In this document: piece by piece, positions 58,518 through 64,000 of the stretch
How the letters are laid out: each line of letters starts with the position of its first letter
Numbering within the stretch: position 1 is the first letter of the stretch
Origin: CAVZTA01 sp963778025
GTDB taxonomy: Bacteria; Chloroflexota; Limnocylindria; Limnocylindrales; CSP1-4
Assembly: GCA_963778025.1 (NCBI GenBank)
Contig: CAVZTA010000019.1
Coordinates: forward strand, 1 to 64,000
DNA: 64,000 nt
Reading direction: 5' to 3'
The notes under the pieces: generated by a model
Told to the model about the DNA's origin: nothing
The model's input: only the letters and a program-made list of their open reading frames with translations
The model's database searches: none
Position numbers and translations under genes: made by a program

Positions 58518-58993
58518 CCCAACTGGCCGAGGATCCGCGCGCCCGCCGCTTCCGGACCACCCTGGGCGGCCGACGACAGGGTGGGGTGTCCGTCCGCCTC
58601 CCGTTCTCGCCCGACGAGGTGTGGGGACAGCGGGCACGGCACGACGTCAGCGGCACCATCGCCGGCCACCCGACGCGCGGGAAGCTCACGCAGGTCGACG
58701 ACGGGTTCGAGCTCCTGCTGGGACCGTCGTGGTGCCGCGACCCGCGGATGGTCGCGGGAGCCGAGGTCGAAGTGGTGCTCGCGCCCGAGGGTCCCGGTCG
58801 CGGGACGATGGGCGACGACGTCGACGCGGCGCTGGACGCCGCGCCCGATGCGCGCGCGTTCTTCGAGTCCCTGCCGACGTTCTACCGGAAGAACTACGCC
58901 CGATGGCTGGACAGCGCGAAGCGCCCGGAGACCCGGGCGCGACGCGTCGCGGAGTTCGTGGAGCTGCTCCGGGCGGGTCGCCGGGAGCGGTGA
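58514..58993 (+). CDS. YdeI/DUF1905-like protein
   Basis: A complete 159-residue protein: RRFRTTLGGRRQGGVSVRLP, FSPDEVWGQRARHDVSGTIA, GHPTRGKLTQVDDGFELLLG match the DUF1905 beta barrel. FFESLPTFYRKNYARWLDSA, KRPETRARRVAEFVELLRAG is the YdeI/OmpD-associated C-terminal helix pair. Function unknown. Coupled to the MFS gene by an ATGA overlap. Confidence 0.85.
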   Translation: MTQLAEDPRARRFRTTLGGRRQGGVSVRLPFSPDEVWGQRARHDVSGTIAGHPTRGKLTQVDDGFELLLGPSWCRDPRMVAGAEVEVVLAPEGPGRGTMGDDVDAALDAAPDARAFFESLPTFYRKNYARWLDSAKRPETRARRVAEFVELLRAGRRER

Positions 58994-58997
58994 CGCG

Positions 58998-59141
58998 CTA
59001 ACCCTTCTTCTTGGAGTCGGGCTTGCTGGCCATCTTCTCCAGCTCCGACTCGCTCATGTCGGTCTGGGTCTTCTTGCCTTCGCGCTTGCGCTCCAGCTCG
59101 GCGCCCATGAAGCGCCGCTGCTTCTCGGTCCTGGCCGGCAT
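58998..59141 (-). CDS. Small DUF3008-like protein
   Basis: A 47-residue Lys/Glu-rich protein: MPARTEKQRRFMGAELERKR, EGKKTQTDMSESELEKMASK, PDSKKKG. The opening K-x-x-QRRFMGA is the DUF3008 pattern found in small bacterial and phage proteins. Very hydrophilic. It starts eight bases after the stop of the next small gene on the same strand. Confidence 0.8.
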   Translation of the reverse strand: MPARTEKQRRFMGAELERKREGKKTQTDMSESELEKMASKPDSKKKG

Positions 59142-59149
59142 CGGTCGCC

Positions 59150-59356
59150 CTAGTCCTTGCCCAGGACCTTGTCGGCCTTGCGGTCGATCTTCGACTTCTC
59201 GGACTTCGTCAGGTTGCCGTCGTTGAGCTGCTGCGAGGCGCGGGCCTTGGCGTTGCGCGCGTGAGCCTTGTCCGGCATCGGGTACTTGCGCTCGTCCGGG
59301 AGCCCGAACTGTGACTCCTTCAGCGAGTCGCGCTTCTTCTCGGTCATGTTCGCCAT
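59150..59356 (-). CDS. Small conserved hydrophilic protein
   Basis: A 68-residue protein: MTEKKRDSLKESQFGLPDER, KYPMPDKAHARNAKARASQQ, LNDGNLTKSEKSKIDRKADK, VLGKD. The KYPMPDKAHARNAKARASQ core is conserved in a family of small proteins in actinobacteria and alphaproteobacteria, sometimes linked to phage. GGAGG lies close before the ATG. Function unknown. Confidence 0.8.
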   Translation of the reverse strand: MANMTEKKRDSLKESQFGLPDERKYPMPDKAHARNAKARASQQLNDGNLTKSEKSKIDRKADKVLGKD

Positions 59357-59515
59357 GGTGATCCTCCGTGGAGGCGTGTTCCGCTGCGACTCACGGTCCG
59401 CCCGCGCGCGCAGCGCTCGCTCCGAATGAACGGCACGAAGGTGCTACGGCCGCCTCACAGGTCATCGAACCGAGGTCGTTGACAACGCCCGTCGTGCGGC
59501 CCGAGGCTGCGTGCG

Positions 59516-59960
59516 GTGAGGATGGCGCTGGTCGGGCTGCTCTCCGCGTCGCTGGCGCTCGTCGCGTGCGGCACGGCGCCCGGCGAGCAATCGCTGGCGA
59601 TCCTCGAATCGAACGGCCGCCCACGTGAACCTCGAGTTCCTCGATGGACAGCGCGCCAGCGTCGACCCGTGTTCCGCCTACGCCTGGAAGGGACCGCAGG
59701 AGGCCGTCTGGACGCTTCGGCACCGCGACCGGATCGTGACCTCCGGGCAGCTCGCGGGGCAGGGTCAGCGGCGGGCCGTCGCGATCACCGTCATGCCGGA
59801 CGGCAGCCTCGACGTCGACGTATCGCTCGACGGCATCGTCACCGACCCACCCGACCCCCACCCGTGCGAGGGCGAGCTCGCGGCGCCGACCGTCGCGCCA
59901 TCGAGCTCGGTCGCCCCATCGGTGTCGCCGGAGTCGTCGGCCGAACCCTCGGCGAGCTAG
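59516..59960 (+). CDS. Small lipoprotein, one frameshift
   Basis: GTG or ATG start near 59516-59522: MRMALVGLLSASLALVACGT has a lipobox ALVAC. After EQSLAILESNGR a one-base change near 59625 continues NLEFLDGQRASVDPCSAYAW, VWTLRHRDRIVTSGQLAGQG, AVAITVMPDGSLDVDVSLDG and a Ser/Pro tail. About 147 residues. Two Cys in the domain may pair. Function unknown. Convergent with the VWA gene, whose stop overlaps this one. Confidence 0.65.
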
Positions 59961-61267
59961 GCGCGCCGCGACCGTCCCGCCGCATCGCGGCTTCGCGCCG
60001 TGTTCGCAGCGGCGAAGTGGACCGACTTGCGAAGGGATTCGCGCATCGGTGCGGCGGCGACGGGCGCTTCCGCGGACAGGCGCGTGGCCAGCTCGCGGAG
60101 CTCGGCATCGTCGCCGGCATAGCTCTCGATGCGCTCAGCGACACCCTCGAGGGCGCGGCGCGCCCGCTGCCAGTCGCCGCTCCGATTGAGCGCGACCGAT
60201 TCCTGGCGGGCGCGAGCGGCGAACAGCTCCGCGACGGCGCGATCGACGACCCGGTCGCGAGGCTGGACGTCATTCGCGGCGTGGTCGGCGAACCGCCACT
60301 CGAGCGTGCGGGGCGTGAAGGCCGGACCGTCCAGCGCCCCGTCGGCGGCCGAGACCCCGAGCGTCGCGTGGACCTGCGACCCGTCTCCGCCGCCCGGGAA
60401 GCGCACGCGGAGCACGCAGCGGGCGAGCTGGCCCGCCACGAGCTCGCCGAGTCGGACCTCGGTGCGGCCGCCGAACGTGTCCGCGGGGTGCGGGGTCAGC
60501 GGCCGGACGGTCGCGCCCGGCAGCGTCATCGTGAGGACCACGTCGCGGGCGACGACCTCGAGCGCTTCGCCCACCTCGGAGGTGAGGTGGTCGCGGATCT
60601 CGGGGAGTGAGCCGGCGAAGTAGAAGTGGCCGCCACCGGCGTCGGCCAACGCCTGCAGGAGCGACTCGTCGAAGTCCTCCCCCACCCCGATGGTGCTGGT
60701 CGCGATGCCTCTCGCGCGCAGCTCGGCGGCGTGACCGGCAAGCACGGCGGGATCCGTGATGCCGACGTTCGCGAGGCCGTCCGTCAGCAGCAGCACGCGG
60801 TCGATGGTGCCGTCGCCCAGATGCGCCGCGACCTGCTCGGCGCCGCGCAGCCAGCCGCCGGCGAGGTCCGTGGAGCCGCGCGGTTCGATGGCGCGCAGGG
60901 CGCGGGCCGCCGTGTGACGGGCTTCGGGGCTGGCCGGGGTCGACTCGATGACGACGTCGACGTGGTCGTCGTACGTGACGATCGCGAAGCGGTCACCGGG
61001 ATCCAGCCGGTCCAGCGCCTCGAGGACGCCCTGCTTGGCGAGCTCGAGCTTGCCTCGGCCGGCCATCGAGCCCGAGCGGTCGAGGACGAAGGCGAGGTTC
61101 ACCGGGGTCCTGCGGCGCGCCGGATCCGGCGCCGGCGTGGGCGCGACGAGCTCGACCAGGACGAAGCGCTCGCTGCCGCCGGCCGCGCGGATCAGTCGGC
61201 GATCGGTGCGGACGCCGAGGCTGCCGGGTGCGGCGGAGGGATCAGGCGACGGCGGCGTCGGACGCAC
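59957..61267 (-). CDS. VWA-domain protein
   Basis: An intact 436-residue protein. TPVNLAFVLDRSGSMAGRGK (residues 54-73) is a complete MIDAS metal site (DxSxS). GSTDLAGGWLRGAEQVAAHL carries the Thr, and VLLLTDGLANVGITDPAVLA the Asp. The C-terminal half has beta strands (VVLTMTLPGATVRPLTPHPA) and a helical end. No signal peptide or membrane helix is obvious. Such soluble VWA proteins often work with MoxR ATPases; none is nearby. It follows the MerR gene by about 150 bases. Confidence 0.9.
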   Translation of the reverse strand: MRPTPPSPDPSAAPGSLGVRTDRRLIRAAGGSERFVLVELVAPTPAPDPARRRTPVNLAFVLDRSGSMAGRGKLELAKQGVLEALDRLDPGDRFAIVTYDDHVDVVIESTPASPEARHTAARALRAIEPRGSTDLAGGWLRGAEQVAAHLGDGTIDRVLLLTDGLANVGITDPAVLAGHAAELRARGIATSTIGVGEDFDESLLQALADAGGGHFYFAGSLPEIRDHLTSEVGEALEVVARDVVLTMTLPGATVRPLTPHPADTFGGRTEVRLGELVAGQLARCVLRVRFPGGGDGSQVHATLGVSAADGALDGPAFTPRTLEWRFADHAANDVQPRDRVVDRAVAELFAARARQESVALNRSGDWQRARRALEGVAERIESYAGDDAELRELATRLSAEAPVAAAPMRESLRKSVHFAAANTARSRDAAGRSRRA

Positions 61268-61414
61268 GGCCGGCGGCGCGATCGGGATGGAGCGGATGCG
61301 ACGGGAATACGGACATGACGGGTCCTCCTGGGTGGTGTCGATCGGACCCGGATGGGGCGGGACGGTCGGCGTGGACGGGCGACGTGGATCGAGCGAGGGC
61401 GACGTCGACAGCGG

Positions 61415-62286
61415 TCAGGTGCCCTCGAACAGCTCGCGAGCGAACGCGAGCAGGCGGTCGAGCCGGCGGTTGGTCTCCCGATCGAGCGGGCGGCGGACGT
61501 GGAGCTCGAGATCGGCGGCGAGCGGGATGCGCTCCCAGGTGCTCCGTTCGCCCGGCATCGGACGAGGGCCGACGGCCGGGAACGGCATCGCGGGTAGGGG
61601 CCTCCCCGACGGCACGTGCGCGTCGTCCGGCATCGGGTACTCGTCAGGCACGTGCGGCTCGTAGCGGGCGCTGGGTGGCATCCGCGCCTCGCGACGCAGC
61701 TGGGACTCCGAGACGGACGCAGCTCCATCGGCAAGGTGCGCTGTCGAGGCCAGGGGCGGCATCGACGCGGACGCGGGCGGCGGCTGAAGCGGGTGCGGGC
61801 GGTGCCGGAGCCGGCGGCGGGATCGAGCCTGCCGCGGCTGACGGTCCGATGAGCGAGCGATGTGCCGGCGGGGGCGCCATGACCTTGCGCAGCGACCCGG
61901 CGCGCCGCGTCGCCCCTTCGTCGAGCACACGGCGGATGTACGACAGGGCGCGCTCGCGATCCGGTGACGTCGCGACGTCGAGCGCCCGCGCCGCGTGGAT
62001 CTCGTCGTCACCGGTCTCGGCCTCGGCGAGCGCCGACGGCCACGGAGGCGTCGTCGAGAGCGCTGAGCCGGGATCGGATCTCGGCCAGCGGCAGGTGCTC
62101 CCGCTGGAGGCGCTTGATGAGCGCGATCCGCTGCAGCTGCCCGGTCCCGTAGTGCTGCCCCGGACCGGCCGGCGGAGCCGGGATGAGGCCCTGGGCGATG
62201 TAGTAGCGGACCGTCCGCGGCGTGACGTCCGCGCGTCGCGCGAGCTCCGTCAGCGAAAGGCCGTCGACGTCGCTGGCGCTGTCCAT
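61415..62286 (-). CDS. MerR-family regulator with long C-terminal extension, frameshifts
   Basis: The ATG at 62286 starts MDSASDVDGLSLTELARRAD, VTPRTVRYYIAQGLIPAPPA, then HYGTGQLQRIALIKRLQREH, LPLAEIRSRLSALDD, a clean MerR winged helix and dimer helix. Frame changes near 62035 and about 61770 lead through LAEAETGDDEIHAARALDVA, RALSYIRRVLDEG, a Pro/Ala-rich linker, and finally STWERIPLAADLELHVRRPL, DRETNRRLDRLLAFARELFE. About 290 residues, twice the usual MerR size. The C-terminal part may sense a ligand or bind a partner. A near-perfect operator overlaps its own promoter. Confidence 0.75.
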
Positions 62287-62293
62287 GGACCGA

Positions 62294-62323
62294 TATTGAC
62301 ACTGTTACGTAGCACTGTCAATA
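62294..62323 (-). promoter_or_regulatory. Promoter and 30-bp palindromic operator of the MerR gene
   Basis: TATTGACA and TGTCAATA frame a TACGTA centre, with only two mismatched base pairs in 30 bases. On the minus strand it reads TTGACA, 17 bases, CAATAT and then the ATG seven bases later: a -35/-10 promoter with an almost leaderless start. The MerR protein probably binds here. Confidence 0.7.
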
Positions 62324-62398
62324 CAGGCGCCGAAAGATGACCGGCAGCACCGGGCGGGGCGTGCCCGGGTCTGCCGGCCGAAGTGGTTTCGCCGCGGA

Positions 62399-62623
62399 TC
62401 AGCGCTGGGCGCTGAGCTGCGACTTCGTCATCGACAGCTCGACGCGACCGGTCTCGATCTCGTCGACCGCCGTGCGCGGCACATCGAGCTGACCCCCGAA
62501 GAGGCCGCCCTTCTTCACGTGGATCGTCTCCGGGTCGACGGAGACGACGGTGCCCAGCTCTTCCCCGTCGCTCGCGCAGACGGTCCAGCCGGGCTGGATG
62601 CTCTGATCGGTCCCGAACGTCAT
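62399..62623 (-). CDS. PRC-barrel/DUF2171-like small protein
   Basis: A 74-residue protein from ATG 62623 with GGAGGGA upstream: IQPGWTVCASDGEELGTVVS, VDPETIHVKKGGLFGGQLDV, PRTAVDEIETGRVELSMTKS. This is the short beta-barrel of DUF2171/PRC-type proteins, in which an opening V-x-x-x-DGE-x-LG-x-V is typical. Often found with stress or general-adaptation genes. Cytoplasmic. The longer open frame upstream is not protein-like. Confidence 0.85.
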   Translation of the reverse strand: MTFGTDQSIQPGWTVCASDGEELGTVVSVDPETIHVKKGGLFGGQLDVPRTAVDEIETGRVELSMTKSQLSAQR

Positions 62624-62865
62624 GTCGGTTCCCTCCGTTGGTGCGTCACGCGCCCGGGCGGCGCGTTGACACACGGACGGCGTTAGGCGGTCCCATGGTC
62701 GAGTCTGGCCGGGTGCACCCGGGCCAGCGCATCGACGTCGCACCTTGCGTCGGGATGTCAAAGCGACCGGTGACGAACCCATCCGGACCGGGACCATCGG
62801 TACCGCTCGGCCTACGACGAACGGGTGGCTTGGCGTCCCGGACCCCACTGCACACCATCCCGCCC

Positions 62866-63084
62866 ATGTCGATCGCCCAGCACCCGACCGCACCCGCCGA
62901 GACCGCCGTCGACCTGGGTCGACGGATCGGCGATCCGCGGACCCAGCGCGACTTCACGCCGCTCGGGAACCGCATCCGTGCCCGGTCCGGCGCGTCCGAG
63001 GTCCGCGCGCGGCTGGGTGCCGCGGCGACCACGTCGTTGCGTGACCGGCTGACCCGCCGAGCCGCGCCATCCCCCGCCCGCTGA
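62866..63084 (+). CDS. Possible small basic protein
   Basis: A 72-codon frame (MSIAQHPTAPAETAVDLGRR, IGDPRTQRDFTPLGNRIRAR) with G or C at nearly every third position, which is the coding signature of this genome. Rich in Arg. No known family and no strong ribosome site. It may be a real small protein or chance. Confidence 0.4.
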   Translation: MSIAQHPTAPAETAVDLGRRIGDPRTQRDFTPLGNRIRARSGASEVRARLGAAATTSLRDRLTRRAAPSPAR

Positions 63085-63173
63085 CGGGCCCACGTCGCGC
63101 GGTGACGTACCGCATCGGCATGACCCCATCCGGTGAGTTGCGCCGGCGGGTCGTGGACCCCCACCCTGCGCGC

Positions 63174-64000
63174 ATGGACGAGCGACCCCGCGCCCCCCAC
63201 GCGTCCTCGGACGTCCCCGTCACGCTCGGCGTCGCCGCCGCGCACGCCATCGGTCGGTCCGCGCCCACCGCGACCGACCCCGCCGCCGCCACAGCCGGCC
63301 ACGTCACGGCCGGAGCCCTCGGCGCCCTTGACGGACCCTTGCGGGCCCGACGAACGCCGCGTCACCTGGCCCGGAGCGGCCTCCTCGCGCTTGCCGGCGC
63401 CGCCCTGCTCCTCGTCGGCAGCACCGTCACCGCGACCATCGCGGCCGCCGCCGAGCCGAACTTCCCGGCCAAGGACTCCCGCTATCACAACTACCCCGAG
63501 ATGGTCGCCGAGATCCAGGCCGTGGCGAAGGCGCACCCGGGCATCGTCCGCGTGTTCAGCATCGGCAAGAGCTACCAGGGGCGCGACCTCTGGGCGGCCA
63601 AGATCAGCGACAACGTCAACGTCGACGAGCACGAGCCCGAGGTCCTGTTCGACGCCCTCCATCACGCCCGCGAGCACATGACGGTCGAGCAGGCGCTCTA
63701 CCTCTACAAGATGCTCGCGAACGACTACGCCAAGTACTCGACCATCCGGAACCTCGTGAACAGCGAGGAGATCTTCATCATCTTCGCGATGAACCCCGAC
63801 GGGTTCCGCTACGACCTCACGGGGAGCCCGTACCGCGCGTGGCGGAAGAACCGCCAGCCGAATGCCGGCACCAGCGCCATCGGCACCGACCTCAACCGCA
63901 ACTACGACTATCGATTCGCGTGCTGCGGCGGCTCGTCGGGCAACCCGTCGTCGATCACGTACCGCGGCGCCAAGGCGTTCTCCGCCCCCGAGACCCAGGC
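63174..64000 (+). CDS. M14-type zinc carboxypeptidase, C-terminus cut off
   Basis: Open from ATG 63174 to the window edge, 275 residues. After a cytoplasmic-looking start comes a membrane or signal segment (SGLLALAGAALLLVGSTVTA). The catalytic domain follows: YHNYPEMVAEIQAVAKAHPG, VRVFSIGKSYQGRDLWAAKI, VLFDALHHAREHMTVEQAL with the zinc-binding H-x-x-E, and DLNRNYDYRFACCGG with the substrate-binding Asn-Arg. The third zinc His and catalytic Glu lie beyond the edge. It is exported and removes C-terminal residues from peptides. Confidence 0.9.
   Translation, partial: MDERPRAPHASSDVPVTLGVAAAHAIGRSAPTATDPAAATAGHVTAGALGALDGPLRARRTPRHLARSGLLALAGAALLLVGSTVTATIAAAAEPNFPAKDSRYHNYPEMVAEIQAVAKAHPGIVRVFSIGKSYQGRDLWAAKISDNVNVDEHEPEVLFDALHHAREHMTVEQALYLYKMLANDYAKYSTIRNLVNSEEIFIIFAMNPDGFRYDLTGSPYRAWRKNRQPNAGTSAIGTDLNRNYDYRFACCGGSSGNPSSITYRGAKAFSAPETQ

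Overview
The window is very GC-rich DNA (well over 60% G+C by eye, codon third positions almost all G or C) from a bacterium I cannot name with certainty. The gene set points to an uncultured soil or freshwater Chloroflexota (Limnocylindria-like), with a GC-rich actinobacterium as the alternative. It includes repeated pairs of ECF sigma factor and membrane-anchored TolB-like propeller, a SAM-I riboswitch before metH, a fused homocysteine methyltransferase/MTHFR, LtrA, PadR, PucR and many toxin-antitoxin pairs. This assignment is inference. No rRNA, tRNA, CRISPR array, transposase, prophage or replication origin was recognised.

Layout. 1-4.5 kb: a molybdopterin oxidoreductase/ferredoxin reductase pair (cut by the left edge), a RES/Xre toxin-antitoxin pair, SnoaL-like proteins and a PadR regulator. 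4.6-10.4 kb: a broken ECF sigma/propeller pair, a broken DctP-like receptor and a RecQ-phosphoribosyltransferase fusion. 10.4-12.2 kb: ADP-ribosylglycohydrolase and a Phd/VapC pair. 12.3-15.3 kb: three secreted proteins. 15.6-22.4 kb: PucR regulator, three nucleotidyl-cyclase-domain proteins, a recQ fragment and another Phd/VapC pair. 22.5-33.9 kb: vanadium haloperoxidase, truncated haemoglobin, a PEP-mutase-family lyase, subtilase, thermonuclease, an M15 peptidase with an eCIS-cargo-like leader, a 986-residue secreted propeller protein and a GNAT acetyltransferase. 34-42 kb: a tandem palindromic repeat, three more ECF sigma loci, and a scrambled stretch with a 142-bp duplication and an AT-rich island. 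42-44.6 kb: cupredoxin, secreted metallopeptidase and lipoprotein. 44.7-50.6 kb: SAM-I riboswitch, metH and the bifunctional homocysteine methyltransferase/MTHFR, a methionine-synthesis operon. 50.6-64 kb: CopG/PIN pair, a further ECF/propeller pair, LtrA, a membrane protein with two families of repeats, VOC protein, MFS transporter, small stress-type proteins, a VWA protein, a MerR regulator with a clear operator, and the start of an M14 carboxypeptidase.

Many genes are interrupted by single-base frameshifts although both sides keep the family's sequence. Long genes such as metH, the fused MTHFR gene and the 986-residue gene are intact. The most economical reading is residual indel error in the assembly. 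Spans below join the pieces, and each entry says where the frame changes.

How the genes work together. Extracytoplasmic signalling dominates: four sigma loci are followed by a membrane-anchored or secreted protein, three of them with 1- to 4-base gene overlaps that imply translational coupling. The four toxin-antitoxin pairs are compact, three with GTGA stop/start overlaps. The methionine operon is controlled by SAM through the riboswitch and its terminator. The strongest leads are the palindromic TGCA-N5-TGCA repeat units beside the sigma loci, the M15 peptidase with an AGNRAV leader, and the two-repeat membrane protein.
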